Below, piece after piece: positions 28,453 through 39,815 of a stretch of DNA of 64,000 nt (position 1 is the stretch's first letter; every line of letters starts with the position of its first letter). Source of the DNA: Ctena decussata (lineage: Eukaryota > Mollusca > Bivalvia > Lucinida > Lucinidae); assembly GCA_963989385.1 (NCBI GenBank), contig OZ022502.1, positions 53,623,454 to 53,687,453 of the forward strand, in the 5' to 3' direction. The notes beneath the pieces are model-generated. The model was given only the letters and a program-made list of their open reading frames with translations, was not told where the DNA came from and searched no databases. The translations under genes were made by a program, and so were the position numbers.

Positions 28453-28990
28453 TACTTCCGAAGCACTACCCACCCAAGACACAACGAAACGCAAACGATA
28501 GAAGGGAAAAATACCAACACAAAAAAAACTCCGTACATCACAAGAAAAACTACAACAGAACAACATCGTTGCGATAACAATTCTACAGCCAGTCAAGCTG
28601 AAACAAAAAATGGGACAAAAATTTCAGTAAAACTCGAGGACAAATACGCATAAATAGTTCCCAATGTTCAGAATTTCAGTTAAGGTAGGATACACTGCCG
28701 TTTAAGTTCTATAGTACATTTAAGGAAAAGTGGGTTTGCAGAAGTTGCCAGATACTAAAAGTTTGTAAAGTTACTAACGAGATGATGTTATAATAAAATT
28801 TCCTTTTAAAAGGAAGGCTTGCCCAGCTAAGCATGAGTTGTTATTGAAGTGAAACTGATTGTTAGTGCACTTTCTGCTGCTAACTTTTATTAGCAAAGTA
28901 TTTAATATCTAACTTGTTGAATGGTGGCATTATCCACGGGTGTAAGGTAAAAACAAGTGTAGAATTTATTTGAAAAACAAATAGAAGAAA
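28453..28990. other. Mostly featureless; short shared repeat at 28793-28835
   Basis: TTTCCTTTTAAAAGGAA and GGCTTGCCCAG at 28799-28828 recur at 51000-51040, including a perfect TTCCTTTTAAAAGGAA palindrome. Otherwise nothing. Confidence 0.5.
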
Positions 28991-28996
28991 TATTTA

Positions 28997-29008
28997 GCAC
29001 ACACACAC

Positions 29009-29042
<34 letters not shown>

Positions 29043-29045
29043 AAA
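28997..29045. repeat. (CA)n/(CAA)n microsatellite
   Basis: CACACACACACA followed by about eleven CAA units. Confidence 0.85.
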
Positions 29046-29770
29046 AAAGTTTTCCAACGAATTGGCCGGCCGTTTTAGGCATGTCTCAAGGAAAATAACT
29101 ATATGGACCTATTTCAAGTCTTTTCTTCACGGCTGTTGAGTCACATTTAGTCTGAATCAAAATTTTAGGAAAGACTGTTTCAAACCCATGTCTTTGGAAT
29201 CTTGGCAATTCTGAACTTGGCATCAAATGAAGAAAATAAATTTATATTTACTGAAGTTTATTTTTGGCTTAAGTGGCATCAGAGGAAGTGACTGGAACAA
29301 AATTTGACACTCTGAGAAGAAAATGCATGCTGCTGTTGTTTGGGACAATAACTTGCTTTACACCATTTGGGAACAACAAAGCACGGAACCCATTGCATTC
29401 GTATTTCCACGAACTCCCGACAAATGAAACTATGTTTTTACATCAATTTTGTTACTCATTTGTGAAGTTCTGACTAATTTAACGCCAAGCAACAGACGAA
29501 AAATAGTTATTAACCAACGTGTTTGGTAATGAAGTACAGCAGCCGTCACTATGAGATGACATATATGAAACGTTACGTCGGCCAATCATCTATCTGAATT
29601 ATCCGTGACGTTGCTTACGCGTAAGATTGCATGAATGTGTGTTGTTCGTGGATGTATGAACAACATCAGCCCAGTATAGGTTCATCTAAGGAAATCGTCG
29701 AAGAGTGTAAATATTTCTCTGTACATTTGTATAGCTGAAGTAAGAAGGCAACATTAGAGAGTGTTATAAA
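29046..29770. other. No recognisable feature
   Basis: Unique-looking sequence with chance ORFs. Confidence 0.45.
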
Positions 29771-29774
29771 AGCA

Positions 29775-29885
29775 AGAAAAGTGTCCACACAACCCCCACC
29801 CGCACCTACTATAATCCAAATCAGTAGAACGCCCCGGCACTGGAAGTTATACCCAGCATCATCGCAACATCCAACCGACCCCTCC
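29775..29885 (-). mobile_element. SINE family S2 fragment
   Basis: AATCAGTAGAACGCCCCGGCACTG and ACCCAGCATCATCGC match 43065-43110 and 33800-33845. Confidence 0.55.
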
Positions 29886-31050
29886 ATTGCCATAAAGCTA
29901 TCAATGAATCCCAACAGTTTCACGTTTGAACAATTCTGAATTATCCAATTTTTCTGTACCTGTGTCATTGTAAGAGGCTATTTTGTTCATGGTATTCATG
30001 TTCAAGCTATTCTGTTCATGGTATTCATTTTTCATGCTATTCATGAACATGTTGATGGCCTATAGGAAATTTATCAGATGCTAAAAATGTGTACATAATA
30101 TATCGCTTTGTGCCATGGAAATGCCTGTTGCAATGCGTATGCGTTAATTACTCACCTACATTACCGAACACGGTCCGTTGTACATATAAGCCACACACAC
30201 AGATACATGGGATACATTTTTTTCAGTAAATGTGATAAGGGAAGAAAATCGTCAAAGGCGCTTGTTTCTAAATTTAAACAATAAATTTGAACTCTGCTCT
30301 TTCAGATTTAACACTGATACACAGATCAGCCCACTCCGGCAGAAGCGCAGTCTGATCAGTCTAGCCTCAGCATGAAAGATGAAGAATATATATATGCCGA
30401 AAAAGACTGGTCAGATCCAACGAATGCATCGGTGCTGGACAGTGTGCCGGCTGCTCTGACTAGTCAGATTATGCGATGCCCTCTGGCCTATTTTTCGCGA
30501 CGCCGCTGCAAGATTTTTTGGAAAAGCTAATGCTTTGCGCTAAGCTATATATAAACACTGTTTCTTATATTAGTTTTGGTATATTTCTTAGGATGCAAAG
30601 CCAAAAACTTTGCATTGCATTCAGAGTTTTATTTTTATGCAATCAGCTTATAAATAGCAAAAGAAATGTGGCCAAGTTCAAGGCACTTGTAAAAGAAAAA
30701 CGTGCTTTTTAACGGAAATATTTAAAAAAAAAAAAAAATAGAAAGAAAGTACATGTACTATCAAAAATAGAATAAAGTTCCCATCTGTTATTTTTAGCAG
30801 ATGAGGCAAATCGGATATGGATAAAAATAGACAAAATCGGACGAGGTCTTTGTTTGTTATGTCTGTGAAGAAAATAATGAAGAAATGCTGTCTCAAACCG
30901 GAACGAACTTTCCGATCTCTTTGGCTTAATTGCGGCCCTAAAAAAAGTTTAGAACGAATCGTTGCAGTACACACTCTCCTGGTATTTTCCGACTAAGCGT
31001 GACGTATCGTTTCTTCCGAAAATAACTCGGTATCACTAAACCACTTGAAT
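29886..31050. other. Little recognisable; a diverged P1-like palindrome at 30310-30480
   Basis: 30310-30480 has CAGATCAG ... CAGTCTGATCAG and inverted partners, as in worn P1 MITEs. ATTCATG repeats occur at 29985-30050. No gene. Confidence 0.4.
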
Positions 31051-31053
31051 ACT

Positions 31054-31077
31054 GGCTTGCGCTCGACAGCGCAAGCC
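31054..31077. repeat. Perfect hairpin GGCTTGCGCT with CGAC loop
   Basis: Ten-base arms, four-base loop, followed by AAAAAC. A sister hairpin with the same outer eight bases and a CGAA loop is at 57701-57724. Confidence 0.75.
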
Positions 31078-31680
31078 AAAAACTAAGACGTATCTAGGGT
31101 CCCAGTTGTCATTTCCCGTTTTTTAACATTGCGCCTACACTAAAAACTGACATGGGACTTGACTTATTTTGATTAGTTAGGTGTCAGTCTAATATTTAAT
31201 TGCTTTTGTTCAAATTTCTCGTAAAGCAGCCGAGGTGCAAACTATTTTTTTTCTTTATATGCATTATTGCAGGCCCAACCAAACAGTCGACGAAAAACAC
31301 ATTAGTTAAATGGAGACCACCTGTTTTTTTGTTTCTATTCCAGTTTGATGCTGAAAGATACGCGTCAGAACAACTTTTTACAATTAAGAATCTCTTATGA
31401 TCCATGTTATACTTGAAACAAATCCAGTGTTAGACTCATTTTGAAATTGCGTTAAAATGTCCATGAAATATGTACACTGCTTTTCTTGTCGGGATGCCAG
31501 CAAAGCCCCAATTTTATCTTCTTTCTCAGTTGGGAAACAAAGGTTATTGTCCAGTTTATACAAATACCATGTAACTAATGAGAATGCATGCAGCCATTGC
31601 AGTAGACCATGGTCAAGAAATGTTTATAACATCCCAAGATCTCCTGGCTTAGCAAAGACTATTTTACAGGATATATAGAG
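31078..31680. other. No recognisable feature
   Basis: Short overlapping ORFs on both strands, none with a recognisable domain. Confidence 0.45.
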
Positions 31681-31684
31681 GTTC

Positions 31685-31975
31685 TTACACGAGTGGTCAT
31701 TTCATATGAAATTATTAAACGAGCCTTCGGCGAGTTTCATAAATGTAATATAAAATGACCACGAGCGTAAGATTCTGTTTATCATATGACCTTTTAAAAT
31801 GGGATTTTATCGCCTTCAAAAGCAACATTATTTCGATATGAAAACGCATTGTCAACACGGTTGATGTCAATGACGTTACATGTACGCGCCATAAAAATGT
31901 TATATTACACTTGTGGTCATACGGTTTTTATAAAACGACGACGTTATCCACTGAATAACAGTGACGTCATATGAT
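31685..31975. repeat. Palindromic repeat with CCTTCGGCG centre
   Basis: GAGTGGTCATTTCATATGAAA and its inverted partner (TATAAAATGACCACGAG) flank CGAGCCTTCGGCGAG. A second, weaker pair around 31910-31975 shares GTGGTCAT. Similar to 13660-13760. Confidence 0.55.
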
Positions 31976-32420
31976 AAGCTGTAAAAGGAAGAAGAACAAA
32001 AGGCAGACACAAAAAGAGATGGGAAGACAATATGGGTGGAATTGCCAGTACATAAAAGGTAGCTGAAAACAGAGATTGCTGCTGGGTGAGCTGTGGTTCC
32101 CAAACGACCATGCAAGCTCATGGGACAGACTATGCCAGACTACGCTACAGGTGTAGTGGAAAGGCGAGCTAGCTTACCGAATCGACGTTAAACTCCTATT
32201 TTGCGCAGTAATAATATTAATAATAATAAAAGGAATACAGTATTTATCCCAGATAAACCCCATTTTTCTAATTTTTGTACAGAAGGGTGCGGTATCACGG
32301 GCGCGCAGTCTTGTAGTACATATAGTACTGATGATTCTTTGGGCGAGTAACACTTTTCTTCGCCTAAATATTTACATATATATATAGCTGCACAACCACA
32401 GGCGCTTGAAGTTTATTAAA
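31976..32420. other. No recognisable feature
   Basis: Nothing beyond an ATAATA-rich stretch at 32208-32235. Confidence 0.45.
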
Positions 32421-32512
32421 TATATTCCAATGATGCCGCTAAACATCCAGGCTATGACCAGAACCGTATATTCCAATGATGCCGCTAAACATCCAGGCTA
32501 TGACCAGAACCG
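32421..32512. repeat. Perfect 46-bp tandem duplication
   Basis: The unit at 32421-32466 (starting TATATTCCAATGATG) is repeated without change at 32467-32512. Confidence 0.95.
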
Positions 32513-33200
32513 AACAAATTTATCAAGTTTATAGATGCATTTTGAAACGATGTTTACAGGTAAGAGGTTTGCTTTTGTTGGGGTGTTTCGAACTGGCAGT
32601 CTTAGCAGTCCGAAAATCGCCGCATTTTTGCTTGCATACCTAGTCATTTTTACGAAATGGCCTATAGACTGCGTCAAGTTTAAAGGCCTTTGAGTTCTTT
32701 AAGCATAGAACTTCAAGTGCCTGTGATACAACCTACATGTATAAACACTATACAATAACGCAAAGTTATGCGACGAGAAAAGTTTTACATGAACCTCTGG
32801 GTAACGTTTTTCATCGTGCATCTGTCTTTGTTGTTGTTACAGTTTGAGTCCTCAGGCTCGATTGATTTTGTAGTAAAAGCTTCTTTTCTCTTTAATTAGG
32901 ATAAACTGGGCTGTATAAGCATAATCTTCATTCGTAAAAAACATGACAAAAACAACTGAAAATAAAGACGTTGTCTGGCTCGCAAAAATACATGTAGTTA
33001 TAGATATATTCAAATGTTGTGTTACCCATATACAATCAGTCTCTGTCTGCAAAGGCGTGTACTATGCTGATTTTTCCAATAAACCAAAACACATCTAGGT
33101 ACAAAAAAGTAAGGCACTCGTTCTGTAATACTTATAACACTTAGTTACATTTAGCTTAGCAGAGAAAAATATTAGCTATTTGTTTAAGAAGCAGGAGTCT
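32513..33200. other. No recognisable feature
   Basis: AT-rich, chance ORFs only. Confidence 0.45.
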
Positions 33201-33207
33201 ATCTTCA

Positions 33208-33425
33208 TGTTTTTTTCGCCATTTTTACAGAAGGAACAACTTTTGTGACTTCCTGTTTGCTTCCCTGGAGGACAAAGCCGTTTCAAAATGGGGTAGATAT
33301 TTATAGGAAAGAATTTGCTCCTCTAAGATCAAATTCATTCATGTAAGAGTTGACCCGAATTGGGGGGGGGGGGGGGGGGGCAAATGTCAGAGTGGCAGAG
33401 TTGTTTCCCATGAAATTGCACTCAT
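33208..33425. mobile_element. Dispersed repeat family R3, with poly-G tract
   Basis: TTTGTGACTTCCTGTTTGCTTCC, then GAATTTGCTCC and GAGTTGTTTCCC at the far end. A 20-base G-run lies at 33361-33380. Confidence 0.65.
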
Positions 33426-33610
33426 GCACCTTAAAAAGAACTCCTATATGGCTGTAGAAATTTCACGTAATCATTTCACTATCAGTTCTGGCATATATAA
33501 AGTTACGGTTGCAAAGATATGTAATGTCATAGCTCTATACTATAGCAACTATTCAGTCTTGACGCTTGTCTGATTTCTTTGAAGTTGGGGAGGTGGCAAA
33601 CACAGAATTG

Positions 33611-33850
33611 ATTGATTGGTTGGTTGGTTGGTTTGGGTTTAACGGCTCTCTGAGACACTATATCACTCTATACCGAGCCGACTTCTAGCGAGAGGGAAAT
33701 AGAAAATATTCAATAAATAGAATAGTTGAGACTAGAAAGATCCAAACCCCATCCTGCACCTGCTGCGAGCACGGCCGGTCCTAGCTAAACCATTAACCAA
33801 ATTAGTAGAAATCCCGGCACTGTAAATTGCACGGTACCATCGTGCGACCT
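33611..33850 (-). mobile_element. SINE family S2, minus strand, (AACC)n tail
   Basis: (TTGG)n at 33614-33632 then GGGTTTAACGGCTCT, body, and CGGCACTGTAAATTGCACGG. Parallel to 42900-43135. The inverted MITE P3 follows directly. Confidence 0.65.
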
Positions 33851-34047
33851 GGAGCCGTATTCATAAAACGACTTTAGTGGTTGCTATGCTGTTTGTAAGG
33901 CTAAATTTCTTTGAAGGAGATTCCCTACAACAATGAAATTTCTGTTCCTCCAGACCAATTTCATAGTTGTAGGGAATCTCCTTTAGAGATATTTAGCCTT
34001 AGCAACACCTTAGCAACGACTTAAGTGGCTTTATGAATACGGCCCCT
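33851..34047. mobile_element. Palindromic MITE family P3, second copy
   Basis: GAGCCGTATTCATAAAACG at the left, TTTATGAATACGGCCCC at the right, with TTAGCCTTAGCAACACC arms. Same family as 12770-12991. Confidence 0.85.
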
Positions 34048-34287
34048 GACCTTGACAAAATAGAAACCCTAAATATTGAAGACACTATTGTTTAAGCATA
34101 ATTACCAGTTCTCTGGTTAGCAGTGACATGCAATGTATGCTCATGCAGGCCGGAACTGACAGCGAAATGGTAACGTGTCATGTATGTATCCGAAATATTT
34201 TAAGCAAATAGATTCATGGTTCACTATATGTACCGCTCTGTCAATCAAGGATTACCGTCAACATGGCGATCAAAGAACCTAAATGAT
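34048..34287. other. Presumed 3' region of the GPCR gene
   Basis: Downstream of the GPCR stop on the minus strand; no clear polyadenylation signal found. Confidence 0.35.
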
Positions 34288-35325
34288 CTAAGTAGCAACT
34301 CTAACCGAATTTGTCTTTGGCTCCTGCAACGATAGTTCTGTAGCTTGGAATCTCTTCCTACACAGTAGTTTTTGAACTTCCTTTCGAAATTTAGTGCCGC
34401 TGAGATAGTACAGAATACAGTTGATTGAATGATTGATATACATCATTAGGTTAGCGAATGTTTCCCACCAAAATAAAAAGGCCAAGTGCTCTGTTGACGC
34501 GTCATCTTTCCAGTACGGTTCACCGATTGGATAAACCACAATCGGAGTGATACAGACAAAGAAGACGGCACTAAGCACCATTAATGTAACAGTTAATTGT
34601 GATATCTGTTTACTCTGTTTGATGCTGTTTTTCTGTGTAATAGCAGGTATGACCGCTCGTCTACTCCTTCGTTGACTAGCAACAACTTTGTAGATAATGG
34701 CACAGTTACCGACCAGCAAAACAAAGATAGGGATGAGGTAGAATACACATAAATCAATCCAAACCCATTCATACTGAATAAAATGTCCATAACTAGGATA
34801 TAATGGGCTACATTTTGTAATCTGTGTTTCAGTGCCATTATTTGTCGTTAGAGTACCATATCCATATAAATAATGGCTGTTAAGAACCAGTAGTAGCAAT
34901 GTAATAGCAACAATGAAGCCAATTGCCGAATTTCTGGTACACATGATATTCCTTTTGTGTGGTAACCATGTGCTTAGCACGCGCTCCATCGTAACACAAA
35001 TCAGCATCCAGGAAGAATACTGCGTCACAACATAGACAATAAACCAGTGAAATTTACATCCAGATTCAAGAAGATCCTCTCTAATGTCAATTTTAAATGT
35101 GTACTTTATCCATTGCCGTAGGAGACCAGTGTTCAGAGCAAGAAAGTCTGAGACGGCTAAAGCAATAAGGTACAAAGTCGTTGATGTCTTTCTCGGTTTC
35201 TCCCTGGACAAAACTACAATTGTAATAATACTACCAGCACTTCCGCAGATAATCAAAATCGGCGATATTATTTTCCACATTAAATCAGCGGATTTGTAAT
35301 GAAGGTGATCCTCAATCTGCATCAT
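34288..35325 (-). CDS. Intronless class A (rhodopsin-type) G protein-coupled receptor
   Basis: A 345-residue seven-helix receptor, full length in one exon. Approximate helices: 17-40, 50-72, 90-117, 133-155, 188-213, 243-267, 280-308. Landmarks are LAVSDF with Asp60 in helix 2, Cys90 and Cys172 for the conserved disulphide, ERV (114-116) in place of DRY, CITP in helix 6 in place of CWxP, and NCILY (302-306) in place of NPxxY, followed by a basic helix-8 start (TKFRKEV). One N-glycosylation site (NGT, 163-165) is in the second extracellular loop. No signal peptide. It should couple an extracellular ligand, probably a peptide, to G proteins at the plasma membrane. It resembles the FMRFamide/orphan peptide-receptor group expanded in molluscs; the ligand cannot be told. 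Two adjacent ATGs begin the ORF. It is the only clear cellular gene in the window. Confidence 0.88.
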   Translation of the reverse strand: MMQIEDHLHYKSADLMWKIISPILIICGSAGSIITIVVLSREKPRKTSTTLYLIALAVSDFLALNTGLLRQWIKYTFKIDIREDLLESGCKFHWFIVYVVTQYSSWMLICVTMERVLSTWLPHKRNIMCTRNSAIGFIVAITLLLLVLNSHYLYGYGTLTTNNGTETQITKCSPLYPSYGHFIQYEWVWIDLCVFYLIPIFVLLVGNCAIIYKVVASQRRSRRAVIPAITQKNSIKQSKQISQLTVTLMVLSAVFFVCITPIVVYPIGEPYWKDDASTEHLAFLFWWETFANLMMYINHSINCILYYLSGTKFRKEVQKLLCRKRFQATELSLQEPKTNSVRVAT

Positions 35326-36580
35326 GTTGACGTAACACGGTGTCCCTTTCGCTTCTTAATTTAACGTGTCATGCAGGTAAACTATCTCTTCCAGATAACC
35401 AATGTTTCACCCGACTTCTCCAATGCATATCCATGGTTAATGCCTATTTTAATCGTTATTGCATTTGCTTAATATTTTGTTTGGAGAATAATGTCATTCT
35501 TACTGTATATCCACTATTGTCTGCCTACTAGTTCTCTTTGTTTCAGGTTGTTGTTCCAGTTTTAAGTGTACTATCACGATGCCACGCCACGGTCAACTTT
35601 AATTCAACACACAATTATAAAACAGCACTTTTGATCTACAGGACTGCAGTTGTTTTAACTGAACGTGTTTTTCCATTCTAAGCAGAAATTGGGCAAATTC
35701 CATCAACGTTATTACTATAAATATACGTATATTGGTACTTTAACCAATACCGGTATTTACGAAAAGAATGCTATTTTTCTGACCGACGCTGTGTCAACCT
35801 AAAGAGTCTAATTTTGATTTATATTATTTTCTCATGCATTTCTTGTTCAATACTTAGGGTCATTGCGCTAAAATTAGTTCCGAGAGATTTCAGTTGCATT
35901 ATGACAAATTCATTCACTGACCAGTGTTAAATACTCCTGTAAATAATGAAAATCAAACAACTCCATCGGAAAATTAGAGCTGTGTTACAGTGGAACTATT
36001 ATCAAAGAATATGGTTCGTGACAAAAGAATCTAACAGGAAAACTGATTCATTTTCCGATAGCTTCTGTAGCTAGCTATTGGTCTAGATCGAGAAAGGTAA
36101 TCTTTAGCAATTTGAATTCCTTGGTGACTTGAACACTTTGTTAATAGCGTGATCCTTGGGGCTTATTTCTTGGGTACCATGAACTGCCAAAGTAATAGAA
36201 CAGAAGTGCCGAAAAAAATCAGCAGTGTTAATCCATATGAGGCTCTTAGTGAAAAGTCTGATCAGACTCTGCACTGTGCGGCATGCAGTCAGTATCATCT
36301 GACGCATTGGTGAAAAGTTAACTCATTTTCTATTTAATTTCTAGATTAATCAAAATTAATCAGGCGCCGAAAATATTTAAGATTTATTTTGCTGTTACTT
36401 TTCATTACAAGTAATCTGCAGGATTTAGTCAGCATTTAGATTTACACTTTTCTTCGTAAAAATTATTGAAAATGTACTTGCATGGATGACACAATAACAC
36501 ATAAATGGAAAATTATAATCCGTTCTCATGCATGAGGTATTGTTTTATTACATAAGGTCAGTCTAGACTTCTTATGAAAG
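35326..36580. other. 5' flank of the GPCR gene; no recognisable feature
   Basis: AT-rich. GTCTGATCAGACTC at about 36258 is a lone palindrome reminiscent of P1 MITEs. No promoter can be named. Confidence 0.4.
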
Positions 36581-36582
36581 CA

Positions 36583-36655
36583 TCCCAGCAGGCATTCAAC
36601 CTTGAATCAACCTTGACTCAACGTCATGAGGTTCGTGGTTGTGTGCCCAGTGGGA
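36583..36655. mobile_element. Short MITE of family P2 (TTGAATCAACC type)
   Basis: Ends TCCCAGCAGGCA and TGCCCAGTGGGA, with TTGAATCAACCTTGACTCAACG inside; 73 bp. Confidence 0.7.
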
Positions 36656-37392
36656 TGTGTTTATTGCCCAGGGTGCACATCTCAGGATATATTGAGCACT
36701 CGCTGTTCTTACAGCTGTTGAAGTCATGATTAACAGAGAAATAGATTATTTGAGAATGGATTATTGGTTTGAGTAATCACACTTTTTTACTATCTATCTC
36801 TATATCTATATATACTACGTCACTGTCTCACCGCGTGTTATGCGCCGGGTTAGTAAGAATAAAGTAAAAAATGATATACTGAGATTTGAAAAAATGATAG
36901 TAAAATTAGAATTGTAAGAATTTCAGGTAGCATTTCACTTATAATTTGAGAGGAGCATGGCATACAAGGTATTTTCATAAGCTGTGCCCAAGATACAGTG
37001 GGACTCTAACCCCGACTGCCTCTATGGCCATTCGGCTATGGGAAACCTTTACCTTTACCTATCACCTTGTATTGCCTGAATCGTAAGTAAGGTAGAAGCT
37101 GTTATTAATAGGTATTTGCTGATATTGATATAATTAAAGAGTAGTTTGCGGCTATGCCACGGACTTTGATTAAGAGTTTTGAGGGGGAAATCCAGCATTG
37201 GAAATGTTTTTGATAAAGTTTGGAAATTACAGACATTGTTCTGTACTATGTTTAACTAACAGTGTATAGGGAGTCATTCAATGGCCTAGTTATTTCATTA
37301 CTTGTATGGAACCGGGGAATTTCTTTGATGAATATCCGTTTTCCTGGATTAGGACATAACATGATTAAGGCAACGAATAAACGGGAATATTT
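36656..37392. other. Mostly featureless; short repeat at 36920-36968
   Basis: GGTAGCATTTCACTTATAA and GAGAGGAGCATGGCATAC at 36926-36965 recur, inverted and direct, at 48861-48930. Confidence 0.5.
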
Positions 37393-37628
37393 GAGCCGAG
37401 ACACGAGAAAACCAACTATGTGGTTGTGCGCCCAGCGCAGACTCAGATCAGCCTGGACATCCGCACAATTTGTCCACACTCTTCGCTAAGTGCTCAAAGG
37501 GTAGATAAGGGTCTAAGCTACCGCCATGCGGACAGCGAAGACTCTGATCAGACTGGGCGGATGCCCAGGCTGATCTGAGTCTGCGCTGGGCGCACAGCCA
37601 CATTGTTGGTTTTCTCGCGTCGCGGCTC
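37393..37628. mobile_element. Palindromic MITE family P1
   Basis: GAGCCGAGACACGAGA ... TCTCGCGTCGCGGCTC, flanked by ATTT on both sides. Confidence 0.85.
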
Positions 37629-38599
37629 ATTTGTCCATACAGACACGCAAAAAACGTTTGATCTTATACAGTCCGCCATAGAATGAATGCACGATTGTGT
37701 ATTTATTGTTATTGCATTTCAGCAAAACAAAATATAAAGCTAAATGACAAGTTGGTGTGTTCGTTTCCAATTTAAACATGTAAAAGTTCAGTTAAACTTT
37801 GATTTGAATTGGGAATGAAACCACAGTTCGACGACTTGGATATGTTGAAAAACTTCTCATTCTTAGTTGTTGTAACAAATACAGAAATTGATAACTTATG
37901 ATACGTTTGTATGCTTTCAGCGTTGTTTTTTAATGGTGCCAATGAGAATGAATGTATTCTTTTGATCACTTGAAAGAAAGTTGAGGTTTTGCTTCCAGGC
38001 ACACGTTTAGGTACCATAAAATAGATGATGAGTCTGTTTACTACATCTTCATTAATTCTGTGCAAATGAACATGAAATGAATGATAAAACGCCTTTGGAC
38101 GGAAAATATTGAATAGCCTATTAGCAATTACGTAGTCTGCAAAATAAAGGGATCAAACATGGTTTTTCATGCATTAACAAGGGACCTGGCAAAATGTCAA
38201 TGCAATGAAAAATAATGTTTGATCGCTATTATTGCATAAATTCAACCACAATGCTACACAAATAAGGAAAATATTTGGGCATATTTTTCGGCCTCATCGA
38301 CCTTACCTAGCAGATACCTACTTGCACTACGTATTTCTATTTAAATCCTCGTTTCAGGCCACGGTCAGCGATCGTGATATTTTTTCACCTTTAGCAGCAG
38401 TTCACAAGTCAAAATCATATTCAATAAAGTTTTCACTCGATTACGACTGCACTTCCATTTTTACAATAACCAGATTTTATATAAACCTTGCGTACAAGTC
38501 TTTGATCGATACCTGCAACTGTAAACTTCCCACTTGCTTCTGTATTGATGAAGTAACGACCTGAATCGTGCATAAGAAAAGCGCCAAAGCCGTGCACCA
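37629..38599. other. No recognisable feature
   Basis: Chance ORFs only. Confidence 0.45.
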
Positions 38600-39110
38600 A
38601 CAGCGCGGAAGTTTCCTTGTTAAAGGGATACGTAAAGTAAGCCAAAAGGTGGTACCACTCTTTAATGGTTTTATGACCCTGTAACGTCAAATTAGCGCGA
38701 AAGAATACACGAAAATTGACATGTTTTGACCGCCATTTTGTTTTCTGAAAGGGCCAAGGTTTGTCAAAACACTTTACTTGCCTACGGCGCTTGCATAATG
38801 CCTTTACAATCATTGTACGGCTACTGGTCCTGACGATCTAAAGCTCGAACAAAGTCTCGCGGTTATGAGCTGAATGATACGTTTCTTAGAGCACTGTGCG
38901 AAGCGTGTGTGTTTGATTGTTTCAGTTCCTGGTCTTTGCGTACATTTTACTTTTATAGAATCATTCAGCTGACACACCAGAAATACACACCATTTGTTAA
39001 AGGTTTGACATTTTGTAATTGAGCGTCTGTTGTTTTCTCAAGATCATAAAAGGCAACTCTGACAGTGTTTTATAGCTTCAGCTGCAGCGGAAAGAAAAAC
39101 TTGAAGTGTA
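38600..39110 (+). repeat. Uninterrupted relative of the P-element target repeat (empty site)
   Basis: Aligns across 14161/24608 without the 10.4 kb insert. TTGACATTTTGTAATTGAGCG at 39005-39025 spans the equivalent of the insertion point, and CTCAAGATCATAAAAGGCA follows. It confirms the element boundaries independently of the inverted repeats. Confidence 0.65.
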
Positions 39111-39815
39111 TGGGTACACATTGGAAAGGCTGTATTTTTATGCTTTGAAAGACTGTTTGTTTAAAGTTGATTAATCACGGTCTTTTACAATGACAAAACT
39201 ATAGTGAGAAGCTTGCAGCGATACCTCACAATAAAATATTTACATGACAGAGTAATGGGGCCTTTAAGAAGTACATGCAAACAAACCTTCTGGTATTTAG
39301 GAACATTTCTGTAAGTAAGGACAATTGAATGCAGCTGGATCTCTTCTGACATAGGCTCTCTATTTATTACTTAATTGACACATTATTAGAACGCTGAAAC
39401 TGCACGTTATATGAACATTTTGTATCGATTCAGCACTTATGATGTAATTAAGTCTAATTGACTCATTAATGTATGTAATTAAAATAGCATAGGATTCAAG
39501 GACATCGTTGATGCCTCGAATGTCTTCATGCGACTCAATCAAAACTGCAGCGTCAAGTGAAAATATCAGCATGCATTAGAGCAAGAGCAAACAGAGAAAC
39601 AGACCAGTCTGCCTATCCATTGAAGCTGATTAAGGTTTTCCTTTTACGCATCAACATTATGTGTGTACATGTATCTATATATGTCCGGTTAAAGCACGAC
39701 ACTATGAACCCTTTTCAGACTGGAAACCTGTTTTGGAGACATAGGCAAACAGTGTGGACCCAGTTCAGACGCCGCTGAACGCGGCGCCTGACCAGGGTCA
39801 ACAGAACGGCAAGTA
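39111..39815. other. No recognisable feature
   Basis: Ordinary-looking non-coding DNA up to the LINE truncation point. Confidence 0.4.

Noticed and set aside
28290..28653. Overlapping ORFs of 85-106 codons around the mariner right end
   Set aside because: They cross the element boundary, use several frames and have no recognisable domain.
36240..36310. P1-type MITE copy
   Set aside because: Only a short TCTGATCAGACTC palindrome matches; no arms or ends.
38232..38564. 110-codon plus ORF
   Set aside because: No domain, no codon pattern and overlapping ORFs on the other strand.
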